From the NCBI GenBank assembly GCA_000716465.1, contig JNWL01000029.1, forward strand, positions 1-64,000: a stretch of DNA of 64,000 nucleotides, read 5' to 3'. The notes beneath the pieces are model-generated. The model did not search any database and was not told the origin of the DNA. It was given only the letters and a program-made list of their open reading frames with translations. This document shows, piece after piece, positions 32,711 through 41,411 of this stretch. This stretch comes from Streptomyces bikiniensis (GTDB lineage: Bacteria > Actinomycetota > Actinomycetes > Streptomycetales > Streptomycetaceae). Numbering within the stretch: the first letter of the stretch is position 1; each line of letters opens with the position of its first letter. Both the position numbers and the translations under genes were made by a program.

Positions 32711-34228
32711 CTACCGCAGGTGCGAGGTGTCGTTGAGGAGGCGTACGGAGGCGTTGCCGTCCGCGTAGTAGGCGACGGCCGAGATCGAGGCGGCCGACAG
32801 CTCCATGCGGAACAGGGACTCCGGCGGGGCGCCGAGGGCCAGCCGGACCAGGGTCTTGATCGGCGTGACGTGGGTGACGAGGAGGACGGTGCGGCCCGCG
32901 TGGGCGGCGGTCAGCCGGTCCCGGGTCGCCGCGACGCGCCGGGCGACGGTCGCGAAGCTCTCGCCACCGCCGGTCGGCGCGGCCTTCGGGGAGGCGAGCC
33001 AGGCGTCCAGGTCCTCGGGGTACCGCTCGCGGACCTCGCCGAAGGTCAGCCCCTCCCAGGCACCGAAGTCGGTCTCCCGCAGGCCCTGTTCGATCCGCAC
33101 GTCGAGCCCGAGGCGGGCGGCGACGGCGGCGGCGGTCTGGCGGCAGCGGGTCAGGGGCGAGCTGACGATCTCCTGGATCGTGCCCCGGGCGGCGAGCGCG
33201 GCGGCCACGGCCTCGGCCTGCCGCAGCCCGGCCGCCGACAGCTCGGGGTCGGTCCCGCCGCTCCCGGAGAACCGCTTCTCGGGCGTGAGCGCGGTCTCCC
33301 CGTGCCGCAGCAGCACGAAGGTCGCGGGCGCCCCCGTGTCGGGCGCGGCCCAGCCCTGCGGGGAGGCGCCCCGCGGCTGTACGGAGACGGGCGCGGGGGC
33401 GTCGGAGCGCGTGGCTCCGGTGCCGGTGGCGGCCGCCCGGTCCGGCTCCGCGCCGGTGGGCGCGGGGCCCGGGTCCGTACGGGTGCGCGCCGCCTGCCCG
33501 GTCGGCGCCGGAGCGCCCGCCTCGGCCTCGAAGTCCCCCGAGGCGGTCGGGGTGGACGAGGCCGCCGTGGCCTCTTCGGCGGCGAACAGGCCGTCGCCCG
33601 CGGCCGGCCGGGCGCCCGCGCCCGCGCCCGTGGGCGCACTCGTGCGCGTGGACGTACTCGTACCGGCGGCGGTCGTCGACAGCGCCGCCCTCGCCCGGGC
33701 CGCCCCCGCCCGCGCGTCGCCCGGCGGGCCCGACGGCGGCGGGGCCGAGGCGTTGCGGGCGGCGGAGGCGTCGAGGGACGCCGTGGAGCCGGAGGGCTCC
33801 CACCGGCGCCCGAGCCGCCCCGCGTCCATCGCCTCGTTCGCCAGCCGGTCCGCGTGCTTGTTCCGCTCGCGCGGGATCCACTCGTAGCGGACGCGGCCCG
33901 CCGGGAAGACCCGGCCGGCCTCGGCCGCGAGCGGCTTCATGTCCGGGTGCTTGATCTTCCAGCGGCCGGACATCTGCTCGACGACCAGCTTGGAGTCCAT
34001 GCGGACGTGGACGGTGGCGTCCGGGAAGAGCTCCCGGGCCGCCTTGAGGCCCGCGACCAGGCCCTTGTACTCGGCGACGTTGTTCGTCGCCACACCGATG
34101 TACTCGGCGGCCTCGGCGAGCGTCTCGCCCGTCGCCGCGTCCAGGACCACCGCCCCGTAACCGGCGGGCCCCGGGTTGCCCCGGGAGCCTCCGTCCGCCT
34201 CGACGACGAGCTCGCGCGCGGAGGTCAT
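32711..34228 (-). CDS. Bifunctional RNase HI / acid phosphatase (CobC-like histidine phosphatase)
   Basis: 505 residues. The N-terminal RNase HI domain (about 1-140) has the acidic set in VEADGGSRGNPG, NNVAEYKGL, VRMDSKLVVEQ and HADRLANEA. A long Ala/Thr/Pro-rich linker (about 150-300) joins it to a C-terminal histidine phosphatase with LLRHGETALTPEKRFSG and VTHVTPIKTLV. The mycobacterial fusion removes RNA from RNA-DNA hybrids and dephosphorylates alpha-ribazole phosphate in B12 synthesis. The linker here is unusually long and repetitive. The start overlaps the zinc-ribbon gene stop by one base, so the two are translationally coupled. Confidence 0.92.
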   Translation of the reverse strand: MTSARELVVEADGGSRGNPGPAGYGAVVLDAATGETLAEAAEYIGVATNNVAEYKGLVAGLKAARELFPDATVHVRMDSKLVVEQMSGRWKIKHPDMKPLAAEAGRVFPAGRVRYEWIPRERNKHADRLANEAMDAGRLGRRWEPSGSTASLDASAARNASAPPPSGPPGDARAGAARARAALSTTAAGTSTSTRTSAPTGAGAGARPAAGDGLFAAEEATAASSTPTASGDFEAEAGAPAPTGQAARTRTDPGPAPTGAEPDRAAATGTGATRSDAPAPVSVQPRGASPQGWAAPDTGAPATFVLLRHGETALTPEKRFSGSGGTDPELSAAGLRQAEAVAAALAARGTIQEIVSSPLTRCRQTAAAVAARLGLDVRIEQGLRETDFGAWEGLTFGEVRERYPEDLDAWLASPKAAPTGGGESFATVARRVAATRDRLTAAHAGRTVLLVTHVTPIKTLVRLALGAPPESLFRMELSAASISAVAYYADGNASVRLLNDTSHLR

Positions 34229-34971
34229 TACAGGCCGGACTCCGAGGTGCGGACGAGGATCCGGCGGCAGTTCTCGCACCGGACGACCGCGTCCTTGGCG
34301 GCGGCGCGGACCTCGTTGAGCTCGGTGATGTTGAGCTCGATGTGGCAGCCCTCGCACTTGCGCTGGTAGAGGCGGGCCGCGCCCACGCCGCCCTGCTGCT
34401 CGCGCAGCTTCTCGTACAGCTTGAGCAGGTCGGCCGGGACGGAGCCCGCGACCAGCTCGCGCTCCTTGGCGACGGAGGCGGTCTCGGCGTCCAGCTCGGC
34501 CTGGGCGGCGTCGCGGCGGGCGGTGGCGTCGTCGGTCTTGGCCTGGACGGCGGAGACGCGCTCGGTCAGCTCGGCGAGGCGGTCCTGGATCGACTCGCGG
34601 CGCTCCATGACCTCCAGGACGATCTCCTCCAGGTCGCCCTGGCGCTTGGCGAGGGAGACGATCTCGCGCTGGAGGTTCTCCAGGTCCTTCGGGGAGGAGA
34701 CGGCGCCGGAGTCGAGGCGCTGCTGGTCGCGCGCGGCGCGCTGGCGGACCTGGTCGACGTCCTGCTCGGCCTTGGTCTGCTCGCGGCCGCAGTCGCTCTC
34801 CTCGGTCTGCGCGGCGACGAGCAGGTCGCGCAGCTGGTTGAGGTCCTTGGTGAGCGCCTCGATCTCGGCGTGCTCGGGCAGCGAGCGGCGCTTGTGGGCG
34901 AGCTGCTGGAGGCGGGTGTCCAGGGCCTGGACGTCGAGGAGGCGGATCTGGTCGGCGGGCGCGGCGTTCAG
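34228..34971 (-). CDS. Coiled-coil zinc-ribbon protein (CT398/C4-type), CTG start
   Basis: 247 residues. A long antiparallel coiled coil (about 10-190) precedes a C4 zinc ribbon CEGCHIELN ... VRCENCRRILV. Homologues begin MNAAPADQIRLLDVQ-type; here the matching codon is CTG at 34971, overlapping the Nif3 stop as ctga, and no ATG, GTG or TTG fits better. A GGAG lies upstream. The family is linked to flagellar or nucleic-acid functions in other bacteria, but in actinobacteria it is a conserved partner of Nif3 and RNase HI, with role unresolved. The three genes form one operon. Confidence 0.88.
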   Translation of the reverse strand: MNAAPADQIRLLDVQALDTRLQQLAHKRRSLPEHAEIEALTKDLNQLRDLLVAAQTEESDCGREQTKAEQDVDQVRQRAARDQQRLDSGAVSSPKDLENLQREIVSLAKRQGDLEEIVLEVMERRESIQDRLAELTERVSAVQAKTDDATARRDAAQAELDAETASVAKERELVAGSVPADLLKLYEKLREQQGGVGAARLYQRKCEGCHIELNITELNEVRAAAKDAVVRCENCRRILVRTSESGL

Positions 34972-35789
34972 TTGGGGGCTCCAGGAGAAGAGGTGTGGTG
35001 GGAGGACCAGGGGTCGGTGACCGTCTTCGAGACGTGGACGCGGAGGTCCCAGCCGTGACGGTCGGAGATCGCTTCGAGCTGCGCGGCCGCCTGCTCGCAC
35101 CAGGGCCACTCGGTGGCCCAGTGGGCGGCGTCGACCAGGCCCAGCGGGGTCCGCTGGGTGGCCTCGGAGACGGGGTGGTGGCGCAGGTCGGAGGTGAGGA
35201 AGGCGTCCACGCCGGCGGCGCGCACGGCGTCGAAGAGGCTGTCGCCGGAGCCGCCGCTGACGGCGACGCGGCGCACGGGCGTGCCGGGGTCGCCGGCGAC
35301 CCGGATGCCCTGCGCGGTGGCGGGCAGCCGCGCGGCGGCGCGGGCGGCGAACTCGGCGAGGGTCTCGGGGCGGTCCAGCTCGCAGATCCGGCCGAGGCCG
35401 TTCTCGGGGACGAGCGGGCCGGTGACGCGCAGGCCGAGGGCGCCGGCGAGGGCGTCGGAGACGCCGGGGTCGGCGGTGTCGGCGTTGGTGTGCGCGACGT
35501 GGAGGGCGATGTCGTTCTTGATGAGGTCGTGCACGACGCGGCCCTTGAAGTGGCCGGCCGCGACCGTCGTCGTACCGCGCAGGTAGAGCGGGTGGTGGGC
35601 GACGATCAGGTCGGCGCCGAGGGAGACGGCCTCGTCGACGATCTCCTGGACGGGGTCGACGGCGAAGAGGACGCGGCCGACCCGGGCGTCGGGGTCGCCG
35701 CAGACGGTACCGACGGCGTCCCACTGCTCGGCCCGGTCGGGCGGCCAGAGGGCGTCGAGTTCGGCGATGACTTCAGACAGACGGGGCAC
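34968..35789 (-). CDS. Nif3-like dinuclear metal-centre protein (GTP cyclohydrolase I type 2-like)
   Basis: 273 residues. Metal-binding elements: LIVAHHPLYLRG (paired histidines) near residue 60, VAHTNADTADPG near 95, and the C-terminal DAAHWATEWPWCEQAA. Members form toroidal hexamers with two metal ions per subunit; the biochemical role is unsettled. It is the first gene of the Nif3/zinc-ribbon/RNase HI operon, with four-base and one-base overlaps. ATG 35789 is preceded by a plain leader. Confidence 0.9.
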   Translation of the reverse strand: MPRLSEVIAELDALWPPDRAEQWDAVGTVCGDPDARVGRVLFAVDPVQEIVDEAVSLGADLIVAHHPLYLRGTTTVAAGHFKGRVVHDLIKNDIALHVAHTNADTADPGVSDALAGALGLRVTGPLVPENGLGRICELDRPETLAEFAARAAARLPATAQGIRVAGDPGTPVRRVAVSGGSGDSLFDAVRAAGVDAFLTSDLRHHPVSEATQRTPLGLVDAAHWATEWPWCEQAAAQLEAISDRHGWDLRVHVSKTVTDPWSSHHTSSPGAPN

Positions 35790-36079
35790 GGGGGAAAGGC
35801 TACCTGTCCCGCGTACTCCACCGCCCTGGCCTGTGGACGACCCCGTCCGGGCCCCGGCCCCCGCGGACGACCCCGCCCTCCGGCCGCACCCCCGCCACCG
35901 GAGCCACCGACTCCACTTAGGCTCCCCTTACCCGGGACCACCGCCGGTCACTCCAGCACACCCGCCCTCCCCCGCTCAGCAGAACCGCCGGACGGCCACC
36001 CTTATGTGTGAAGTGAGCGGGCTCGTGTTGTTCGGCTGGAAGTGCGAAAACTAGCTTCGTCGCCGGAGGTGACGAGTCG

Positions 36080-37240
36080 ATGACAGCGTGTGCCATCGAG
36101 ACGACGGCCGAGGACGACGACCGCGAAGGGAAGCAGGGCGGGAGCGGCGGCCGGCCGACGGGGTTCACGACCACGGCGAACGGCGCGTACGCGGCCAGGC
36201 TCGCGGGCGTCGGCGACGCCCTGTACGTGGAGAGGTGGACCCTCGACGGCCCGGAGCCGTACGCCGTGCCGCTCCCCCTCGGCCAGCCGGAGGAGCCGCA
36301 CACCCAGCTCCTGCCCCTCGCGGACGGCCGGGTCCTCGTCTGCCGCCGCGTGGACGGGCGGCGGCGCTCCTTCTCCCTGCTCTACCCGACCGGCCCGGCC
36401 ACCGGGGAGCTGCGGCTCGGCTCGGTGGACGCGCCCGGCTCCGAGGGGCTCGTGCTGCTCCCGCCCTCGCCGGACGGCATCTGCGCGTACGCGATGTGCG
36501 TCGGCCCCGACTCCACGACGCTGTGGCTGGTGGCGGGCGGGGCCTTCGGCCCCGAGCGGGTCGCGGAGGTCGAGGGGCACTGCTCGGGCGGGGTGTGGCT
36601 GGACCGCACGGGCCGGATGCTCGCCCTGGACCGGCGGCTCGGCGACGGCCCCGTGAAGGCGGTCGCGGTCGACCTGGAGCGGGGCGGGGAGGTCACGCCG
36701 CTGCTCCAGATCACCGAGGAGAGCGACGACCGGCTGCTGCTCGCGGACCCGGACAGCGGGCTGCTCCTGATCCGCTCCGACGCGCCGTCGCCGGGCCACG
36801 ACCGGCTCGGCTGGGGCGTCCTCGGGAGCCTGCTCCCGGTGCGCTTCCCCGACTGCCTGCGCCTTGACGACGCGGCGGTGACGCCCTTCGCCGTGCAGCC
36901 GGGGCAGGTGCTCATGCCGGAGAGCTGCGCGGTGGCGCTGCGGATCGACGCGGCGGCCGGGAGCTGGGTGGGGACCTGGCGGCCCTCGTCCCGCCGGATG
37001 GACCAGCTGGCGGTCCCGCAGGGCTGGCTGGCGGGCGCGGGCCTGTGGACGCCCGGGGGCGTCCTGCGGCTGCCGTACGCGACGCCGGGGACGCCGTGCG
37101 GGCTCGCGGCCCTGGAGCCGCCGCCCGAGCCGGACCCCGTGCCGGAGCCGGAGCCGGTGGCGGTCCCCGAGGAGCCCCGGGCGTGCCGTCCCGTACCGCT
37201 CCAGCAGGCTCCCCTCACGGACCGCCGGCCGGCTGGCTAG
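36080..37240 (+). CDS. Hypothetical protein, beta-propeller-like pattern
   Basis: 386 residues. After an acidic leader (TTAEDDDREGKQGG), the chain repeats short strands separated by turns such as TTTANGAYAARLAG, LLPLADGRVLVCRR, LLPPSPDGICAYAM, and GVWLDRTGRMLALDRR, which suggests a WD40- or NHL-like beta-propeller. There is no signal peptide. The C-terminal tail is Pro/Glu-rich (EPPPEPDPVPEPEPVAVP). Proteins of this type are conserved in Streptomyces without assigned role. The 290-base gap before it (35790-36079) has nothing I can name. A 42-codon gene follows. Confidence 0.75.
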   Translation: MTACAIETTAEDDDREGKQGGSGGRPTGFTTTANGAYAARLAGVGDALYVERWTLDGPEPYAVPLPLGQPEEPHTQLLPLADGRVLVCRRVDGRRRSFSLLYPTGPATGELRLGSVDAPGSEGLVLLPPSPDGICAYAMCVGPDSTTLWLVAGGAFGPERVAEVEGHCSGGVWLDRTGRMLALDRRLGDGPVKAVAVDLERGGEVTPLLQITEESDDRLLLADPDSGLLLIRSDAPSPGHDRLGWGVLGSLLPVRFPDCLRLDDAAVTPFAVQPGQVLMPESCAVALRIDAAAGSWVGTWRPSSRRMDQLAVPQGWLAGAGLWTPGGVLRLPYATPGTPCGLAALEPPPEPDPVPEPEPVAVPEEPRACRPVPLQQAPLTDRRPAG

Positions 37241-37288
37241 ACTCTCGGGCCGCACGGCAGGAACGATCTACACGGGGTGAGTTGCAGC

Positions 37289-37417
37289 ATGTCGGAAGCA
37301 AGCACGGAGGGTACGGAGCCGCACGGCTCCGGGCGGCATCGTGGTGAGGCCTCGCCGGCGGAGGACTCCTCGTCCTCGCCGCACGGCCGCCACCGCCGCG
37401 AGCCCGACGCGCAGTGA
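37289..37417 (+). CDS. Small polar peptide gene, 42 codons
   Basis: MSEASTEGTEPHGSGRHRGE and so on to ...HRREPDAQ, 42 residues. It is rich in Ser, Glu, His and Arg and contains two similar PHGxxRHR motifs. The start at 37289 has GGGGTGAG nine bases before it, and a 15-bp hairpin terminator begins 19 bases after its stop, so the transcript is well framed. It lies 48 bases after the propeller-like gene and is probably co-transcribed. It is too short for certainty. Confidence 0.55.
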   Translation: MSEASTEGTEPHGSGRHRGEASPAEDSSSSPHGRHRREPDAQ

Positions 37418-37435
37418 CCGGGCGCACGGTGTGAT

Positions 37436-37469
37436 CCGGAGGGCCCGGGGGAGACCCCGGGCCCTCCGG
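37436..37469. terminator. Hairpin terminator with GAGA loop
   Basis: ccggagggcccgggg, loop gaga, and ccccgggccctccgg form a perfect 15-bp stem. It lies between the small peptide gene (stop 37417) and the convergent MaoC-type pseudogene (stop 37531) and can serve both. Confidence 0.85.
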
Positions 37470-37530
37470 CGTTCCCGCCGCGTTCCCGGCCGTGCCCTGC
37501 GCCGTGCCCTCCGCCGCGCCTTCCGCCGTC

Positions 37531-38385
37531 CTACGCGTGTTCCACGAAGGTGTCGGCGAGTACGGGGGCGTCGTCGCGCTCCGCCGCCGCGACCGTCACC
37601 TGGGTGCCGCCCTCCACGGCCCACATCCGGATGCGCAGGGTCTCGCCGGGGAAGACGATCCCGGCGAAGCGGGCGCGGTAGGCGCGGACGCGGGCGACGT
37701 CCCCGTCGAGCAGGATGTCCACGACGGCCTTGAGGGTCATCCCGTAGGTGCAGAGGCCGTGCAGGATGGGCCGGTCGAAGCCGGCGAGGGCCGCGAACTC
37801 CGGGTCGGCGTGCAGCGGGTTCCAGTCGCCGGAGAGGCGGTAGAGCAGGGCCTGCTCCTCGCGCACGGGCCGCTCCACGGTCCGGTCGGGCGCGCGGTCG
37901 GGCAGGGCGAGCCGGTCGGAGGGGCCGCGGTCGCCGCCCCAGCCGCCCTCGCCGCGCACGAAGATCCGGGCGTCGCTCGTCCACAGCGGGCCGTCGGCGT
38001 CGGCGGTCTCGGAGCGCAGGACGAGGACGGCGGCCTTGCCCTTGTCGTGGACGGCGGCGACGCGGGAGGTGGAGACGGCGCGCCCGCCGGTGGGGAGGGG
38101 GCGGTGGAGGGTGATCGACTGGGCGCCGTGCAGGACGCTCATGAGGTCGACGTCGACGCCGGGGGCGGAGAGCCCGTCGACGATCCCCATGCCGCCGCCC
38201 GCGACGGTGGCGAAGCTGGGCAGGACGTGGAGCCGGGATTCCAGGGTGTAGCGGAGTTCGCCGGGGTCGGTGGCGGGCGCGCCCGCGCCGAGGCCGAGGT
38301 GGTAGAGCTAGACGTCCTTGTGGTCCCAGGCGATCTCGGTGCTGCGGGGTTCGGCGGCGACGGCCTTGGCTGCGTCGATGGGCAT
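37531..38385 (-). pseudogene. MaoC-type (R)-specific enoyl-CoA hydratase, interrupted by an amber codon
   Basis: The full frame from ATG 38385 would give 284 residues: MPIDAAKAV...WDHKDV, a TAG at 38310-38308 (codon 26), then LYHLGLGAGAPATDPGELRY and a complete two-hotdog hydratase. The active-site region is SGDWNPLHADPEFAALAGF with GLCTYGM. Related proteins have Gln at the stop position, so CAG to TAG is the simplest cause. The family hydrates trans-2-enoyl-CoA in fatty-acid or sterol side-chain degradation. A restart at ATG 38190 would lose the first 65 residues. A KstR-type palindrome lies 107 bases upstream. A sequencing error is the main alternative. Confidence 0.85.
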
Positions 38386-38914
38386 CGGGCTGCGGCTCCT
38401 CACGCGATGGCCCCAGGGCACGATCGCCCCGGAGCACGGTGGCCCCGAGCGCGGTCACTCCGGGGCACGGTCGCCCCGGAGCGCGGTCGCTCTGGAACGT
38501 GTTCCAGTTCGGTGGCCCTCATGTATAGCCGAGGCGACGGGGCTTGGGAACCCTCGCTGACGGCACGTCAGAGGCCTTACGGGGCCGACCCCGGAGGAGT
38601 ACGGGCCGACCGGTGCCGGCGGGCCGGTCGGCCGATGATGGCGACCGGGGGCGCCGTGCGGGCGTCGGACGCCTGGCCGGTGCAGGTCTTCTGCGCGGGT
38701 CGCGCGGGAGCGGCCATCGAGGTCCGGGCCGCGATCCCGGCTCCGGCGACGACGGTGACGCCGGTCGCCGCCAGGGCGATGCGGCGGCCTTTTCCGGACA
38801 GCCGGTGCTTCGGCGTTTCCCCGCCCCGTACGCGTGCGTTCCGCGGATCGCGGCCCCGTCCCCTCGGGGCGCGCCCACCATGACCCGGCCTCCGCGCGCC
38901 CTACCCTGGTCCCC
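38386..38914. other. Gene-poor region between the MaoC-type pseudogene and the response regulator
   Basis: 529 bases. The left part has irregular repeats of gcacggtcgccccggagc type (about 38415-38490) and the KstR-type palindrome at 38492. From about 38840 down to 38620 on the minus strand one frame reads like a secretion signal (RRIALAATGVTVVAGAGIAA, then a Cys-containing tail) but has no start codon, so I treat it as decayed or fortuitous. Nothing else is supportable. Confidence 0.5.
38492..38507. promoter_or_regulatory. KstR-type palindromic operator
   Basis: ctggaac-gt-gttccag has perfect 7-bp arms and fits TnnAACnnGTTnnA, the mycobacterial KstR consensus. It lies upstream of a fatty-acid/sterol-type hydratase gene, and a KstR-like regulator is encoded in this window at 62107. 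Assignment to that regulator is inference. Confidence 0.7.
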
Positions 38915-39556
38915 GTGACCGAGATGCCGCGGGACCACCGCCCGGGAAAGTCCGTGAGAGTCCTGCTCGCCGAGGACCAGGGGATGATGCGCGGGGCACT
39001 GGCCCTACTGCTCGGCATGGAGCCGGACATCGAGGTGGTCGCGCAGGTCGGGCGCGGGGACGAGATCGTGGACGCGGCGCTCGTGGCGCGGCCGGACGTG
39101 GCGCTGCTCGACATCGAGCTGCCGGGGCGTTCGGGCCTGGACGCGGCGGCGGATCTGCGGGACGAGGTGCCGGACTGCCGGGTGCTCATCCTGACGACGT
39201 TCGGCCGGCCGGGGTACCTGCGGCGGGCGATGGAGGCGGGGGCGGCCGGGTTCCTGGTGAAGGACGGGCCCGTGGAGGAGCTGGCCGAGGCGGTCCGGAA
39301 GGCCCTGCGGGGCGAGACGGTCGTCGACCCGGCGCTCGCGGCGGCGGCCCTCGGCGCGGGCCCGAGCCCCCTGACGGCCCGCGAGCGGGACGCGCTTGCG
39401 GCCTCGGTGGACGGCGCGACGGTCGCGGACATCGCGGCGGCCCTGCACCTCTCGGAGTCCACGGTCCGCAACTACCTGTCGTCCGCGATCGGCAAGACGG
39501 GCACCCGCGACCGCACGGAGGCGGTGCGGGCGGCCCGCCGGCAGGGCTGGCTCTGA
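38915..39556 (+). CDS. NarL/LuxR-type response regulator without an adjacent kinase
   Basis: 213 residues. Receiver domain VRVLLAEDQGMMRGALALLL with the phosphoacceptor Asp in VALLDIELPG (near residue 63), Thr/Ser in LILTTFG and Lys in GFLVKDGP. The C-terminal LuxR helix-turn-helix is LTARERDALAASVDGATVAD then IAAALHLSESTVRNYLSSAI. It closely resembles DesR-type regulators, which normally sit beside a DesK-type sensor kinase; none is within this window. GTG 38915 gives a short leader before the receiver. Its target genes are unknown. Confidence 0.9.
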   Translation: MTEMPRDHRPGKSVRVLLAEDQGMMRGALALLLGMEPDIEVVAQVGRGDEIVDAALVARPDVALLDIELPGRSGLDAAADLRDEVPDCRVLILTTFGRPGYLRRAMEAGAAGFLVKDGPVEELAEAVRKALRGETVVDPALAAAALGAGPSPLTARERDALAASVDGATVADIAAALHLSESTVRNYLSSAIGKTGTRDRTEAVRAARRQGWL

Positions 39557-39573
39557 GCCGCGAGGGGCGCGCA

Positions 39574-39675
39574 CAGGACCGGCGACTCGGCGCCGCGCGG
39601 ACATATACGCAGGACCGGCGTTCGGCGGCTCCGCGCGGACATACGTACAAGACCGACCGTCGGCGGCCCCCGCAT
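39574..39675. repeat. Three degenerate 36-38-bp repeats
   Basis: caggaccggcg...cgcgcggacatatacg, caggaccggcg...cgcgcggacatacgta and caagaccgaccg...cccgcat follow one another between the response regulator stop and the hydrolase start. Confidence 0.7.
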
Positions 39676-39684
39676 CCTCCCTCC

Positions 39685-40526
39685 ATGAGCGAACTCACGG
39701 GTGAACACGACACCGGGCGCGCCCACGGACTGCACGTGGTGCACGACGGTCCCCGACAGGCGCCCCCACTGCTGCTGATCCACGGTTCGGGGGCCTCGGG
39801 CGCCACGTGGGGCCGATGGTCCCCGCGCTCGCCCGCCACCACCACGTCGTCCGGGTCGACCTCCCGGGCTGCGGCCAGTCCCCGCCCGTGCCGTCGTACG
39901 ACGTGCCCGCGCAGGCGGGCCGGGTGGCGGCGGTCCTCGACGGCCTCGGGCTGCGCTCCGTCGCCGTGGCCGGGCACTCCAGCGGCGGTTACGTCGCCAC
40001 CGCGCTCGCCGAGCGGCGCCCCGACCTGGTGAGGTCGCTCGCGCTGATCAGCTCCGGTCCGGCCCCCGACGCGCTGCTCCCGCAGCCGCTCGTCCTCCGG
40101 GTCCTGCTGGCCCCGCCCTTCGGCCCGCTCCTGTGGGCGTTGCGTTCGGACGCGGTGATCCGCAAGGGGATCGGCGCGACGGCCGCCCGCCCGGTGGAGG
40201 TCCCGGACGACATGGTCGCCGACCTGCGGGGCGGCACGTACCGCACGACCAGGGAGGTGCTGCGGTGCAGCACCGCCTACATCGCCGAACGGAGCGTGCC
40301 CGAGCGCCTCGCCGCCCTCGGAGTGCCGCTGCTGGTGGTCTTCGGCGGCGCCGACCCCCGCTGGGAGCCGTCGTCGGCGCACCGGTACGGGGCGGTGCCG
40401 GGCGCGCGGATCGAGACGCTGCCCGGCGTCGGGCACCTGGCCCTGCTCGAAGAGCCCGCCGCGACCGCCGCGCTGCTGCTGGGCTTCACGGCGCCGGGCG
40501 GCGACGTCCCGTCCGTACGGCCCTAG
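39685..40526 (+). pseudogene. Alpha/beta hydrolase with a one-base frameshift
   Basis: Two frames together make a complete hydrolase. The first (from ATG 39685) holds HVVHDGPRQAPPLLLIHGSG, the oxyanion HG motif; the second holds RHHHVVRVDLPGCGQS, the nucleophile elbow VAGHSSGGYVATALAE, FGGADPRWEP with the acid, and the catalytic His in GVGHLALLEEP. The break is at the gggg run 39809-39812: one more g would restore GATWGPMVPALARHHH. As read, translation gives only the N-terminal third. Either a natural deletion in a homopolymer or a sequencing error. The AraC-type gene follows 9 bases later. Confidence 0.8.
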
Positions 40527-40535
40527 GCTGGTCCC

Positions 40536-41396
40536 ATGCGGCCGACGGAAGCACCGCTCGACTGGACACGCGTGGACGTCGTGGTCCCGCGCGCCCCGCT
40601 CCGGACGTCGGGGATCGGCATGGCCGGCTTCCGGCAGGGCGTCTCCGCGCCGGTGGACATCGCGATGGTCGCGCACCCCGCCGTCACCCTGCTCGTCGAC
40701 CTGAGCGGGGAGGGCGGTCTTGTCCACCGCGCGGGGGACCGGCACGGGCGCGGCAGCGTCGTCGTCGGTCTCCTCCCCGGTGACTTCCGGGCGGGCGGCC
40801 GGGCCGGCGAGTGCCTCCAGATCCGGCTGGAACCGGTCGTGGCGGCTTCGGTGTTCGGGGCGGCGGCCGGAGCGGACGGGGCGGTGGTGTCCCTCGCCGA
40901 TGTCTGGGGCCGGGACGCCGAGCGGTTCGAGGAGGGGCTGCGGGCCGCCGGCTCGTGGGACGAACGGTTCGCGCTGGCGGCGGACGTCCTCGGCCGGAGG
41001 CTCGGCGCCGGTCCCCGGGTCGATCCGGAGGTCGCCCACGCCTGGCGGCGGACGTTCGGCCGCCGGGGGCGGGTGCGGGTCGACGGCCTCGCGGACGAGG
41101 TCGGCTGGAGCCGCAAGCGCCTGTCGGCCCGCTTCGGCGCCCAGCTCGGGGTGACGCCCAAGCGGGCCGCCCGGCTGGTGCGGTTCGACAGCGCGGCCCG
41201 TCTCCTCGCGGCGGGGCACGCCGCCGCCGAGGTCGCCGCCGGGAGCGGTTACGCCGACCAGTCCCACCTCCACCGCGAGGTACGGGAGTTCACCGGCCTC
41301 ACGCCCTCGGCGGTGGCCGCCGCGCCGTGGCTCGCGATCGACGACCTCGCCTGGCCGGCCTCGTCGCCCGCCCGGCGCCCGGCGGGCCGCGCCTGA
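40536..41396 (+). CDS. AraC family transcriptional regulator
   Basis: 286 residues. The C-terminal AraC double helix-turn-helix reads VRVDGLADEVGWSRKRLSAR (first HTH) and AAEVAAGSGYADQSHLHREV then REFTGLTPSAV (second). The N-terminal half is a cupin-like sensor (VTLLVDLSGEGGLVHRAGDR). It starts 9 bases after the hydrolase stop and probably shared a transcript with it. In related loci such regulators control the neighbouring hydrolase or exporter; the MFS gene at 41412 converges on it. Confidence 0.9.
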   Translation: MRPTEAPLDWTRVDVVVPRAPLRTSGIGMAGFRQGVSAPVDIAMVAHPAVTLLVDLSGEGGLVHRAGDRHGRGSVVVGLLPGDFRAGGRAGECLQIRLEPVVAASVFGAAAGADGAVVSLADVWGRDAERFEEGLRAAGSWDERFALAADVLGRRLGAGPRVDPEVAHAWRRTFGRRGRVRVDGLADEVGWSRKRLSARFGAQLGVTPKRAARLVRFDSAARLLAAGHAAAEVAAGSGYADQSHLHREVREFTGLTPSAVAAAPWLAIDDLAWPASSPARRPAGRA

Positions 41397-41411
41397 TCGA
41401 CGAGGCGCCCC

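Noticed and set aside
38620..38840. Secreted protein on the minus strand with a signal-peptide-like segment
   Set aside because: One frame reads RRIALAATGVTVVAGAGIAA but has no start codon or ribosome site; treated as remnant or chance.
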